Part shown: piece by piece, positions 34,306 to 47,790 of the stretch
How the letters are laid out: every line of letters begins with the position of its first letter
Numbering within the stretch: the first letter of the stretch is position 1
Assembly: GCA_037074705.1 (NCBI GenBank)
Contig: CM073591.1
Span: forward strand, 78,660,532 to 78,724,531
Direction of reading: 5' to 3'
From: Zhengitettix transpicula
Taxonomy: Eukaryota; Arthropoda; Insecta; Orthoptera; Tetrigidae
Length of the DNA: 64,000 nt
Notes under the pieces: model-generated
What the model was told of the DNA's origin: nothing
The model's input: only the letters and a program-made list of their open reading frames with translations
The model's database searches: none
Position numbers and translations under genes: made by a program

Positions 34306-37300
34306 AATTCAATTGAGATAAGAATTTGTTTTTATTAAATTAATTTTGTGTTGAATTCTTTTGAAACAGTCATAAGGGAAGCATAGTACTTCAGTGAATG
34401 AATTTCAATGTTCGTACTACTTGAACATCTGTCTTATCTGTATCATAAACAGAGTGTATTTTAAAACGATTTTTTTATTGGATGGTAAAACCGTATAACT
34501 TATTACCTTGACCGGCGATGCGTCACGATACAACATTTGTGTGAAATTCCGACGCTTTATATATAATGTATATTTTTCGATAATGGCTTAGGCCTATATA
34601 TATATGACTGACTATCTGCGCAAACTGACAATATTTCTTATATACAGTGCATCTTAATTTAAAAGGGTTGACCTTGTTCTGAATGTTGTGTAAGCTGAAA
34701 CATGATGGGCCCCCATGCGATCCCAGAATTAATCTACGACGAAAAGTCTTCAATTTAACAATACACAACCCTTACATAATCTTCTGAACTGTGAAAATAG
34801 ATCACAAAAATGAAAAATTTGACTACATTAAAATTTTGATCTATATAATCTTGCAAGTGGAAATGATTTTGACTAGATGGAAAGGTGAATTGCTAGTTAG
34901 AAGAACCAACGCTGTAGCGATACTCGACAGATGAGAAGATTCGCCACCAACGAACGATTTGGGAAATAAACCATTTCCACGCAAAAATCAGATTCCGGGC
35001 GTTGCCTCGGAAACTTCGTTTGCGACCGTCCGCGTTTCTTGACGTCGAAGGGTCATGTGCCGGTCTTCAGCGAGCTGGAATATGAGATGAGCCTCTGCAG
35101 ATATTTTCTGCTCTACGAGCATGACCACTCGGTCATCACCGTCGCTAATCTTCCCCTTGGCTTGATATTATATAGAAAGGTGACGGACATCTCAAAATAC
35201 AATTTTAAAATTAAAGGAAATTTGGGGCTGTAATCGTAGTCGCTAGTCCCGATCCTGATTTGTCTCCGTTAATTCTATAAAAAAATGAATTCCTTCAGGA
35301 TGCTTGTTTTTCAACGCAGCCATACATGCCTTATCCAACGTTAAAAGTGCGATACTCAGCCAAGCTTCTCCGAATCGTGGTTTAATATAATTTCTGAGTG
35401 AATCCGATCCGTTATTATTCCATTTACCCACCAGGATAAGAAAGCACAATACATCTAACACAAGTTGCATTTAAGGTCCATACAGGGTGCGCTCAGGAGT
35501 AGTATTATATTTCACTTACGACTCACAATCATCAAATGAGTGGCAACAATTTTCTGTAAATACATATTGAAATAAAGAGAAAAAATATTATCTCACAGGT
35601 TCTCAATTATTTTAAAAGTTTGAATCTGGAATAACCAAATTAAAAAAGCAGCAGGTTAATCACATTCATTGGGGGTGGTATTGGAAACCATAGCTCAATA
35701 ATGTATGTATTTAAAATTATACTTACATTACAACCTAGGAAATGCACAATGAAATAAATTTGGTTTATATTTTGAATTTGAGTAAAAGAAATAAAAGTGA
35801 AGTCTAATAATAATTGTATACTTACTTTGTCTGATTTGGGAAAAAATATTTATATCAGCATTATAGAAGTAATTTGCTATTTAAAAACCTCTGAAAACGC
35901 TACAGTGTATTTATATACTTCTGACGAGTTAGATTTCCTCACTCGAGAAATAACGGAAAATTATTATAAACTAATTTGAAGACAAAGATGACAAAGTTGA
36001 GCTGCGCTTAATATTTTAAATGGGTTAGAATTAATATATAAAACGAACCATATGGTATAATTAACACTTCAAAGTAAATAATTTTTTTTCTAAATAGGTA
36101 ATTAATGAACATGACGAAAAGTGTTCAGATGACATTCTTTTACAGAATGCAAATTTAATTTCAATCTCAATTACAGACAAAGTTGTATGGATTTTATGGA
36201 ATATACGAAATTAAAATAGAGGTCAGGACACAATGAACGTAATTATGAACAATCCCACGATACAATATTTGGTACCACGTAAATAACACTCATTTCTTGT
36301 AGTTCAGATTCATGTGTGGAGATGATTAAACTTGGCATCAGTGTACCATCCAGGTGTAACTTCTAATTATAAGGGTCGGATGAGTTACTAAATGACGTCG
36401 AGTAATAATTGTAGCTCCTCCCAACGGAAGAAGCTGTGTATTGTCTTCCCGACCCTAACAACATGTTTCCCAAACCATAACAGTTTCATATCACCCACAA
36501 TTGAGTGCTGAATCTCTCCGAGGGTCAAACGGTAGCAAAAACTAGCATAAGTCCATCATACAACTATATCATTACATGTTAATAATTCATTGGTCAGTCA
36601 GAAATTAATATAATTTTATAACTAATAATTTTACAATTAATATTTTCTGTCGTCAAAAGGAATTTTGATACACAGTTGTCTTCAAAAATGACATTTTAAG
36701 GGTTATATAAAACTTTTTTCTTTTGAAGAATGTGCAATTTTCTGAGTTTATTTTGTAAAATTGAAAGATATAAATATGGAAAATTGTTGCCGATACAAAA
36801 TTATCAGTAAACGCTCATAGATACTAAGAGCTCAGTACAAATATTAAGACGAAGTAGAAGAATTGTGATGAATTCATAAATTATTCCCTCAAGTAAAATT
36901 TGAAAGCTGTGTTCTCCAAAACGGAAATCATTTGCGGAGGCCAACTCTACGGAAAACTGACGCATTATAATTCCTACTACATATCGTTTCGAATAAAAAC
37001 CCAGTTAATCGCTAAATGGCACAGTATCTGTGGAAGTGATTTCAAACTGCAAATTTCATGAGATTTTCGTAATATGTTTGCTTTGAACGCTCAGCGTGTA
37101 AGAGGAAAAGTACACAAAGAACAGAGTTCAAACCATTACACATTGGTTTTAGAGAGATTGAATATAATTGAAAGAACCACATGCCCTTAAAAGAACAATT
37201 AAATTCCACAAAAGAACGCGGTTATATTTGTTGATAATAATCATGGGGGAAAAAAGAAATTAAAATGCAGTTTTCTTTCATACGGATAACAATTTTCAAC

Positions 37301-37924
37301 TCTCCATTAGTTGCCACAATGCAATATAAAGCTACCAAACGGAAGGCCTTTTTATGTGAGTTTTTTTGCAAATGAAAAAACACACTAATTGTGTCAAATA
37401 TTATGAATATAATATAAATGATATTAAGGCGTTGAATGGGAACTGATATGAAGTAAAAATATTTTAACGCAGTAAAATAATTATTATGTCTACGGACTAA
37501 AATAATTATTATGTCTAAATTGAAACAGATATTGTAAAGAAACAATCAGTTTATTACTACAGTAAACAAAACTTTTATTTGTTTTCACAATTTTTTAATG
37601 AATATTAAAATACGGAATATATTAATTTATACGTTTGTGGTATAAACTTCACTATTCGAAGATATTAATTTAACCTGCTATCAGTTTATGGACAAATAAA
37701 ACTGGAAAACGATCCTACAACAGTTAATTCCATTCAGTGCGCTCTCCGTAAAAGCGAGATATATACCAATTAGATAAATAAATAGCCACATAACAAATAA
37801 AATTAAGTGATAATAAAAATACCACACAACGTTTCTGCAATCATTGTTACTTTTGTCAGGTAATTTTAAAACGCACGAGCCATGATAACGACAGAACCAC
37901 ACTAATTAGGTGACGAACTCAAAA
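34306..37924. other. Unassigned 3.6-kb stretch
   Basis: No gene can be supported. A GC-richer block at about 34880-35200 holds short frames on both strands. A minus-strand frame at 35243-35470 contains RFGEAWLSIALLTLDKACMA, faintly like the C-terminal region of hAT-type transposase-derived proteins, but too short to call. Confidence 0.4.
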
Positions 37925-38080
37925 GCCTGATTTCGTTACCTAGTTGGTGCGGTTGTGACGTTCTCACGAGTCTTGAGTTTTTTTATCGCCTGACGAAAGC
38001 AACAAATATTGTAGAAATGCAGTGTGGTATTTATTTTACGACATAATTTTGTCTCTCATTAGGCAATTTATTTTTCTAAC
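37925..38080 (+). repeat. Family E repeat, copy E1, with motif H10
   Basis: CTGACGAAAGCAACAAATAT, TGTAGAAATGCAGTGTGG and ACATAATTTTGTCTCTCATT align in order with 63640-63780, and the first part also aligns with 56200-56236. The segment includes a CTGANGA...GAAATG pair like the hammerhead-like motifs, though without a clear stem II. A (TA)n run follows nearby. Confidence 0.55.
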
Positions 38081-38140
38081 TAGTATACGATATATATATA
38101 CGTATTATATTTCAATATCTAACAATATATGTATTTATTG

Positions 38141-38167
38141 ATATATATATATATATATATATATATT
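38141..38167. repeat. (TA)n microsatellite
   Basis: About 13 AT units, downstream of copy E1. Confidence 0.9.
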
Positions 38168-41100
38168 TCTATAATGTGTGTGTGTGTTTTAATAAAAATA
38201 TAGTTTTATTTGGATGAAGACCTCAGGGGAAATCACGGTTATTTTACTTCTATGGTCCTTCAAATTACGAATTGCAGTAATTTACACGAAACACTGCGTG
38301 TAATTTGACTGAGTCGAAACCGGAGGTTGCTATAGTCAGAATTCAATATGTTTATTTTATTTATGTTTCTTCAGAAGTTTTCTGACTCTTGCACCAAGCT
38401 CTAATTCTTAATTGGTTTAAAATCCCGACAGAACTTACTGTTAGAAAAGTTGGATTTGTTTTTTTACACTCTTTCGTAATGACCACTAATATAACTTTAG
38501 CAACAAGAAATTTTTGCCCCTTCTAACTGAAAATAACATTTAACTATTGCTGCCAAGTACGATTTTACTTGTTTCGAAGAACCACTTCCTCGGTGAAACC
38601 CAACCGAAAGCTGGGTCGCTAATTTTTCTTAGAAGACCTCCATAATTATCGTTCGGCACTTATAAAACATGGCGGTTCGAGTCCATAAAATAACTTCTTA
38701 ATATACTGCCATCGTTCCTATTTGTCAATCTTGTCATTAAGTGAGTTTCCTACCTATGAAATCGTTCCGGAACCAGTTTTGAGCATAGAAGATGTCATTT
38801 ATGTAAAAGGTCGTGGTACGTCATACAAGTTGCCAAACTTGAACTTATACTCGAGGAGAAATAGAAAGAAAAAAACTTTCTGGACAGGTTCTTTCTGAGT
38901 AACGAATTTTGCGTGATTTTGTAATCGGATCAAGAATTATTCAGGATATTTATTTTCTTCTGTAGCTCAAATCAATTACTCGTAGTTGCGAATATTTTAG
39001 TTTTGATTCTTATTCTATTTCGAGTGACCTGAGGACTTTTATCTATCTCAGACACTTGTCTCAGACAGCTTGTCAGGTTCAACTTCATTTTAGCAAAACG
39101 AAACAAGGAACTTTTTTCATATATTCTACCGGATAGAAAGATGTCGAATGTGAGTTTTTCAGAAAAAAGAAGGTCGCTAAGATAGAAGAGGGCAGATTAG
39201 CTAGGCAGTGCAAGGAAGGGACTGAAAGTGTTAGAGATAGATAAATATATTGAGAGACGTTGGTGTAGTCATAACTTCTATGTCATGAGGAAAAATCAGT
39301 GTAGTATATATCTACGGTGACTGACGAGCTAATTTCGTCACCCCACGTCAGCAGCCGTCTACGCGAACACGACGTCGCTCTTGCCAGGATACAGTGACAA
39401 TTCGTCAATTTCAGGAGAGTCAGAGGTCCTCATTCATAAAACACAAAGCGATTAAGCACATTAGCGGTTACAGCGTGGGGTAAAGTTCCAAAATTTAAAT
39501 GATTTTCTCATCAGAATCTGTAAAGTTTCGAAATAAAGAAACGAAAATATTTAGGACAGTCTCTGTTGCACGGCCCAATATCTCCTGATTTTATGACTCT
39601 GTTTGTTTTTTGTGACAGTAAATAATTGGTGTCTCGTTTATTATTAATTATTATTATTAAAAAAACACTTAAACCTCATAAAGTAACGCGGTTAGTCGCG
39701 CTAGGTCCAGGGGTTGTTGATCACTTTTCTTAATCAATTATCTTGTATTTTTAAGACATTTAACATACCTACTTTGGACACATATCTACATAATTCATAC
39801 GTCCAATTACAATCTGGTTTAATTAAAATTTGCCATTTCATTCCAAATATTTCTTAAAAAAAAAGACCTATATTTCCAATATCACAATATCCTTTAGAAG
39901 TACAATCATAAAATATTCAGACTCTAATTATGTAAACCAAGCATCAGTTAGATGCCTGATAGATAAACAGTTCCCGAGTGCTTGAAATATAATTGTTTAA
40001 AAATATTTATATTTTTAATTTTCATTGATTTTTAAATCATTCTACATTTGTAAAAATGCTGATAAATAATATCTATAAACATATCATAATCTAAATAATT
40101 ACATTCTTGGCAAAATAAATACATTAGTCAGCTTCAACATTTTTTTTTAATTTTGGCAGATTATTTTTGTGTGCATTCGCAAACACAAAAACCTTTCACA
40201 CTTTTCACAACAATATATTGTTTTAAATTTTTTTATTTCCCTTGAAACAGGATTGTCCTAAATTTAGTTCGTCATGATGCGTATCTGAGTCACGTAGTAC
40301 CTAAAATGCCCTCATTTTCCGATTCATTTTCTGATTCTTTATAATGTCGTCTCTTATAAAATTTGTGTCATAATAATCTTCTTCTAAAAGAAGGTGACGA
40401 ATTTCATCTACATCATGAGGATTGTACAAGTTGCATATATTTTTACTCATTTCCCACAATTCCTCACAAACAAAAAAAATCGAAAGGTGTAATAAAAAGC
40501 CATAAATATAGTATCGTCTTATGACAATAAAACTCTAAGTGTCAAAAGAGAAATAGTTGCTACTAAAACCGAATAACAGTCAATCAATTTTTACGAAAAG
40601 AAAGTTTATTACATCTCCGCACAACTGGGGCAAGGACGAGATAATTCCTGACGTGACCGGTCGCAGTAGGTCCCCTGGACCGAAGATATACTTCCTTGTT
40701 CAATACCCATTTTCCAAGAAACTACGGTAGCTTTTGGAGTGTGTCCTTGGCAGAAAATTGTAAACACATTCCTCTGAGATGTCTTATTAGGTCATCCCTG
40801 TATCTGACCTGGTTCCGGAGATAACCAAGAAATTAAATTGTGTCTGTCCTCTTGACCCAGCGTGACGGGAAGTTACAATATATTACATTTAGCTATTTTA
40901 TTATACTGTCGTTCACTTGTGATGGCGGAAATAAAGAAGTAATAACTGTTTGTAAGTTTGAAATTTGTTAAATTTTTGGTAAGTTCAAAAAACAATTTTT
41001 CTTCGGACTCATAACTAATAACCGAATAACGAATAAAATTAGTAAGTGGGCGGCCTTTTGCTGTAGGAAATTTGTCAGTTTGGAAATGATTACTTACAAT

Positions 41101-42247
41101 TTATCTTGATCTTGACATTCTCCCCGTGGACCGTCCCACGGGCATATATATTTTACCAGATTCGGAGACGCGCGCGCTATTCTCCAAAGCGTCCAAATAT
41201 TATTTGCGTGTATTTAATAATTGAGACAGAAGTACATAATTGATAACTTTATTTCCGGAGCGACGATCCTGAATCCAGCCCCAAACTGTCCGTTTCCTAC
41301 TATATAATGAGACGTCTTGCAATTTATGGCCCTGTAAATCAAAAGAGGCATATTTTTAATTTACATTACCCGAGTTGAGGTTTAGTCCGTCAGGCACTTA
41401 ATTTTTTTCGAGCGGCCGGCAGACATCTCCCCGCGGCAATACAGCAAAGTTGTTTTTTTTTTGGCTTCCTAGGCCGGGGCTACTGATGGCTGTCATTAAT
41501 ATTAGGCAGCGGTTCTCCCTCACCATGCACCTGCTGTGGCTTACCAGCGCCGCACTCATTCGTTTCGCACAGCTGACAGTCCACCTCCCCCACTCTCCCC
41601 AGCCCACTTTTCCCACCCACCCAACCACCGCACGGCGCGATTATTACTTCTCAAATGTTTCACTTTGAGTGTGCTTTTACTCAGGTGCACTAGACTGCAG
41701 TAATGAAACAAAAACCACGCCTGTTAATTTACACGCGAGCAGCAAATGAAAGTACCTCGTTTTTCGCCGCGTTTCTCCTGGGTGCCACGGAGACGTGGTC
41801 ATCAATTAGAGAAAAATTAACGAAAACCGAAAATTAGACGGAATTTAAGGAAATTCTGCAATTGGGATCGTTATTGGTTCCGATTTGATTTGAGAGAAAA
41901 TTTTATCACGCTCCAATTAGTTAACTAAAAAAATTAAATGATTGGGTTTTTCCATTGTCAGACAGTGAAACCAAACATGAATGCAGAAATGGATGTGTAA
42001 AAGCATGGAATATATAAGCTGGGAAATTTTAATAAAAATATTATAATTTTAAAAATGATCGTTGACAGCTGACAGTAGGTGCTTACGTCGTTCAGTTGAT
42101 AACTAAAAAAAATTATACTCCATTATTTTTCTGATAAACGTAGACCACAAAATATTTAAAGCTATATTATTGCCAAAATCCTAAACGTGAAAAAGTACCG
42201 GACTTATCTGGTAGAAGTGACTTAAAATTTAATACCAATGGTGTTGT
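38168..42247. other. Unassigned; GC-rich island near 41.1-41.7 kb
   Basis: No gene is recognised. At 41120-41200 and 41400-41660 the sequence becomes clearly GC-richer and complex, with CpG-containing runs (GCGCGCGC, GAGCGGCCGGC) and a TCATTAATATTAGGCAG segment. Open frames there on both strands have no homology I can name. It may be a regulatory or conserved non-coding segment. Confidence 0.4.
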
Positions 42248-42640
42248 GTGTAGATAAGGGTAATCCATGGTCTGGCCAGTTCAATTTTATAGCATGGGAA
42301 ATGAATGGAAAGGGGGCTTCGGAAAGGTAGGTCGGGCGTTGTCTACACCCCCCGGGCTGTATTTTTAACGATCCTACTCGGAATTTGCCTAACAGTGATC
42401 CAGGGGAAAATCCTAGAAATATATACATCAGGTAGGTTGGGTTCTTGGTACTTGTTCCACTTCTTTTCGCTTCCTAGATTGGGGTTTACTGTGGTGGGAA
42501 CGCATAATTCCCTTCTCCGTGCCTTGACCGGTTTAGGAGGCAGCTGGCCGACTATTCCAATTACCGTATGACTAAATACTGCGACCCCGGAACATACACC
42601 TCTCTAAACAGACCAGGAGGATATTTAGTTCAAAAAAACA
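42248..42640 (-). repeat. Family A repeat, copy A6
   Basis: A diverged copy: GATAAGGGTAATCCATGG, then CGATCCTACTCGGAATTTGC, CCGTGCCTTGACCGGTTTAG, GGCAGCTGGCCGACTATTCC and CCCGGAACATACACCTC. A block between the GGTAGAGGAAGG and CCCGGGC landmarks is rearranged. It is followed within about 10 bp by copy A7 in the same orientation. Confidence 0.85.
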
Positions 42641-42650
42641 GTTTGGTTTG

Positions 42651-42858
42651 GGGGTAACAGGCTACATAAGGGTGGAAACTTCCCTTTAATAGCATAGGAA
42701 GGGATTTGAAATGGAGGATGCGGAATGGTTGAGGAAGGTAGCCAATGGTTAACTAACGCTCTCGGGCAATAGTTTAAGAATCCTACCCGGTATTCGCCTA
42801 AAAGTGATGCAGAACAAACCCTAGAATTCCTGTATCAGGTAGGTCGGGCATTGGGTAA
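42651..42858 (-). repeat. Family A repeat, copy A7 (truncated)
   Basis: It contains only the sense 3' part of the family, from GGGGTAACAGGCTACATAAG to GTAGGTCGGGCATTGGGTA. The GTAATCCACG segment is partly deleted. Loss of the sense 5' side fits truncated target-primed insertion. Confidence 0.85.
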
Positions 42859-45800
42859 AGGCAATTAAAAAAGGGAAAGGTGTTTTCAATATACTATTTA
42901 CTCCCTCAGAATTACCTTTCTTCTTTTACACAGATCTCGTGTGTCCCTTTAAAACTCTTATTTATTATTACATTTCAGGATATCCAACACCCGAATGTCA
43001 TTGACGAAATGTGTTAGTTCTATCCGGTCAGAAGATTACCTCATGCAGATTAAGTTTAGAACAGAATAAGACGTACGGTTGACCTCTCACACCTACGTGA
43101 AACACGGAGCAAGAATCAGATGGAACACTTTGACGCCACATCCTGTGCAGAAACCTCTATTCTTCTTGCGTATAAGGTTTTGTCTTGTTGCTTGTAGTAG
43201 GAGACTAGAATATTTTAAATTTAAAGGTCAACTACTCGTAGTTACAAGGAAACGCCCCAGCTTCTGCTCTTACGTAATGCAGGAAATATATTTGCATTTG
43301 TAGTTTTGGGTGAAATAAAAAAAAATATATCATCGGCTTTAACGAAAAGGGACCATTATAATTTAATATGGGAAACGATTAATGCTGCTTAATCATTTCT
43401 CAACTAGCGGTGCAGCTATATTTGGTTATCAGCGACAAACTGGATCCTTTTCATTCATGGGCAAAAAACATAATCATTAACAAGTCGCCGCGTGTTGACG
43501 AAAATCAAATGGCAAGCGACGCAAATCGAAGAGGAGTTTCAAGTGCAATAAAATTTGGAAAACAAACATTTGTCTAATATATTTAGTCTGGCAGTTGTCT
43601 TAAATTATATTAATATTTTTCTACCGATTATTTATTCGAAACAGCTATGAGCTCAGAAATTGAACGCATTTACATTTTACATCTGCAACTTCCATTAATG
43701 TACATCACTGTATTTAACTTATTCCTCATCACTACGCTTTATAAAAATTAATTTTTTTTAAAAAAAATAGTTTTTTAAATTGGTAATTTTAAAGAGAGGT
43801 ATCCACAAACTATAATATTTATTGTTATTGTCATTGCTAGCAAAGGAGTTCATGAAACGAGTATTATTAAAGTTTAAATACTATAAAAATAATTAAGTAG
43901 GATAAAGGAAAATGTCTTCTAAAATGGTACCCTGCAATGCAAAAAATATAAAATATAATAATAATATTGACGGTATGCTCTGTCTCTTCAGCAAAATGGT
44001 TACACATATTTGCCCCCAATACTCTTATACCCTTAATTTGAAATAGCGGTAAACGAAGAGTTTGTTTTCACAATACAAATACACAGCATCAAGTGGGATG
44101 CAGCACGAAAGGATTAGGCAAGGCATGAGATCCTTAAATACGATAATCTCAAGATAACTCTCAGCCCAATTAATGCTGTTAAAAGTTTGCCGTAACTATT
44201 CGTCTACTACTACGAAAGGATTGTAGCTCCAGCAGCTTTGTGTTTCCGAGGAAGTGTTCCTAATTGGAAATAACAACTCAAACTTAATTGATTATGGTTT
44301 ACGATAGCCTATAGAGCTGTTGATTTTCCCTCCAAATATGTTGCAACAACATAAAGTGATTTTTTTTAAAAAAATGTACTTTGTTCTTATTGAGAAGACT
44401 GTGATACACTATAATACCAAAAAAATATGCCAGGAAATTAGGCTGATGAGAGCGTCATTAGGGTCCCGGCAGACGACTCGAGTTATTTAACTAACCCTGA
44501 ATATAGGCAACCGAGGGCTACGAACTATGCCATTTCGGGAGCGGGGTGACCATGGCTCGCTTTGCCAGTCCCATATTTTCCAAAATGGGGGTAAACTTAT
44601 CATCCGTCTAATTAGCCACGACTATAATTGTTCACATTTTCAATCGGAGGAATAACGCCGAGTACAAAGTAGCTTTTTGAGTTTCAAAGTCGACACATGC
44701 ATCCGAAACACACTTATACGCTGATGACCTCCGTAATTGTATTTCTGAACATTTGTGCGGCAAGGGCAACGGATAATTACAAAATAGAAGGATGGTCACA
44801 GGACCGTTTTCCGCTTTGAAACCTGCTCCTATAACGTTATTTGTGTTTCCAATTTAATCCCGTTTTGACACAAAGTTGTTGAAATCGATACCCGACCTAA
44901 ATTCGACTCATTTCAGCGTCTTAATTATTATCTGATAAACCTGACGCTACGACAACAGATCACAGGTTTTCGGCAACATAGGAATTTTGCCAGTGAGGTC
45001 TTATTGTGGACGTGAATTCGAACCCCATATTTTCCTGTTTTTTTTTTAAAAGGTCGAATGGTTTACTGTTCTCAGATTGTAACTTGACCAACCAACTGGT
45101 CAAAACAAACGAATTATTTTCAAAGACAATTTACTGTCGTCTAATACAAAATCAGTATTTCCAACACAGTAAAATTAGTTTATCGTATTCTTCTAACTGT
45201 GATGTGAATTTGGAAGTTACACCTTAATGAGGAAGTGGGAGGCTAAATCAGGTCTCGGAAACAACGAACGGGTGAGTAATGATTCCCGGCGTTGGACGCG
45301 GGGGATTAAGCAATCGAATCCGTGATCCTATAAAGGGTCGGAGCCTAATGAAATCATCTCAGCACGGCTCGACGGCCAACACAATGCTAAAACGTCCATT
45401 TCAGTGTTTTCCATTCTGCGAAAACGTTGAAAAATATATCAAATGGCGTTTCGGAATTATTCCGCATCAACCAGTCCCGGGCGTATTTTTACCTGGAATC
45501 TAAAAGCTTGTTTCGCGTTTATTGTTCTATCATACTGATAAAATTTGACAGAGCACATGTTTATTTTTTTCATGTCCAGATAATTTTCAATATTTGCGGT
45601 TAGACGTATGACGGGATAGAAATTCATTATAATCGTATGAGGGACGCCTTGTCTGACGGGTTGAAGTAGATACTTGGCACTATTTTTAAATTCAGTTATT
45701 TTTTTTTACATAAAATTGAATTACATAAAATTAAATTTTAATAACAGTCATCAAAAAATGGAGGAATTTGTAGACTGTAACAATTTATATGTACGCAGAT

Positions 45801-47469
45801 AAATACAAATTGGTTTTATGAAGCATATTTGGATTAAACACAACTGAAAATATAGAGAACGTTGGCAACCAAAACTGTGTCCGAATACTCAAATTATTAA
45901 ATAAAGTAAATCACTGACAAATTAGAGAGAAAAGCCGAGGCGTCCTCTAATTTTTATTATAATGTATTTGCAATTGTTCAATACAGTTCTAATATTTCAT
46001 TCTCCCTGCACCACGGAAAATGTTTCGCCTCGTGTAACATGTGTTTCTGCGCTCGCGTTTCTAACAGCTTGCAGTACGTGTGTTAATTAATACGAGGGCA
46101 TTATTGTTTGTAAAACGAATGCGTATCGCGTTACCACTGAATCAATCTCTCACAAGTCAAATAACTGCGAAGGAAGTCATTAGGGCCATAATTGAAATAG
46201 AATTTTCAACTCATATAATTACATTTATCCTGAAAGGATCGCAAAGTGTGCGTAGTTATGGCTGGTACAAAACAAAAGTATTTATATTAACAATTTGGCG
46301 TTGATTTATTAGATTTGGGGTGATTGATAAACTGTGGGCCTATTTGTATATCAACAACGAATAAACGAACTAAAATATGTATATTTCATTCCTGTAAGGC
46401 ATTCACGTTTAATGTTTCGAAACTTAACCAGTACATTAGAATGACCGCTGAAGTCGAAATTTTTGAAAAATTATGTTTACCACTGCTCCTTATTATCAAT
46501 TGATCTATCATTAAAATTCTGCATAATTGATTTTCGATTAACCAGTGGAAAGGTTCTATGGAAAGTAATTAAGGGCAAATATATAACAATAATTTCCAAA
46601 CCGAGGCTCCACCTAATTAAAGTGTACAGGCTGGCAGAGCTTATCTCTAGCAATAGGAAATTTGAACTGACCAGTGTCTGTTGTTCACAAAACACAGGAC
46701 GGCAATTAATTTCGTCAATAGTAGTCCATTCCAGGTCGCAAAACGCAGCGGAAGATACCGATTCCGATTGAATCGCCCTCCAATGACACATGTCAGAGCT
46801 TCCTGTGAGAAGAATTACTTTTCCACATCCCCCCTTGGCGCAATTTCGGGGCAGTAAAAAACTGAACGCGATAGAGTCAATCACAAATATTCCCAGTAGC
46901 GGGTCAGAATATACATACGGTTGCAAGTAGTCAGATTTAAATTAAAAAAGGTGGCGCAATAAATTGAAGGAATTGAAATTTACACATCAGACGGAATGAT
47001 TTGAAAATTCGTATAAAAATTTTGAAACATGTTTAACGGCAGATATTTACGTCGAATAAAATGGAGATATCTTTATTTCGTTAAAATTTCAGCCAGGAGA
47101 AAGCATTATATTATTGGACGGTAAAGATAGTAATAAAGTAATAACATAACTGTTCAAAACGGAACAATTAATAAAGCCATTTGATAGAAAATGTGGCGGA
47201 AAAGACATGAAGTAGGATAGCGAAAAATAGATATAAAATCTGTCCACAAAATTAAGTCATAATTACCTATATAGTGATACAGTACTAAATAGTAATCTAC
47301 GAATAAGAAAATTGATACTCTTGAAGATTAGCCACTTTCGGAAACTTAACAATTATCAATTCCAGCCTAGTGGAATTATTTATGGGCAATAAATCGATGT
47401 AATATTAAAAATGTTGGGTTTTATCTGATAATATTGCAGTTTGTTTACAGGTCCAAATTCTGTTAATGT
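42859..47469. other. Repeat-poor stretch with complex islands
   Basis: No gene is recognised. Segments near 44430-44640, 45220-45490 and 46000-46260 are more balanced in base composition and contain homeodomain-type motifs, such as GGGATTAAGC near 45300 and TTAATTAATACG near 46083. The 149-codon minus-strand frame at 46477-46926 has no identifiable domain. These islands could be conserved non-coding elements; this is inference from composition alone. Confidence 0.35.
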
Positions 47470-47790
47470 TACCATTGGAACAGTCGGCCAGCAGCCTCGA
47501 AAACTGTTCGAAGGAACGGCGAAGGGACTGCTGCGACCCCTCAGAAAACCCCTCTCTCGCCATCGGAACGACGTGGGACAAGTACCAAGTGCCCGACATA
47601 CCTGATGCAGGTTTTCTAGGGTTGGTCATGTATTACTTTTTTTTTTGCAAATTTGGGTAGTCATGAGGCCCTAGTTAACCCCTGGCTACCTTCCTCTACT
47701 AACCCGCATCCCCCTTTTCAAATCCATTCCTATGCTATTAAAGGGGAGTTGCCACGACGTGAATTACCCTCATGTATCCCGTTACTCTAA
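47470..47790 (+). repeat. Family A repeat, copy A8
   Basis: Sense on the plus strand: ACCATTGGAACAGTCGGCC, CATCGGAACGACGTGGGACA, CCTGATGCAGGTTTTCTAGG, TTTCAAATCCATTCCTATGC and TGTATCCCGTTACTCTAAAA followed by more A residues. The A-rich 3' tail supports the strand assignment. It is truncated at the 5' side and has an interruption near 47630-47660 (TTTTTTTTTG). Confidence 0.88.

Noticed and set aside
35243..35470. Minus-strand frame with RFGEAWLSIALLTLDKACMA, faintly like a hAT transposase C-terminus
   Set aside because: Too short, and the resemblance rests on memory of a loose motif. No flanking transposon structure found.
38663..38690. B-box-like GGTTCGAGTCC
   Set aside because: No A box upstream, no tRNA-like fold and no SINE body. 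Single short match.
45010..45030. Minus-strand B-box-like GGGTTCGAATTC
   Set aside because: Upstream on that strand is an A/T homopolymer region with no A box.
46477..46926. 149-codon minus-strand frame, among the longest outside transposons
   Set aside because: No recognisable domain, and a 102-codon frame lies opposite. In 64 kb a frame of this length can occur by chance.
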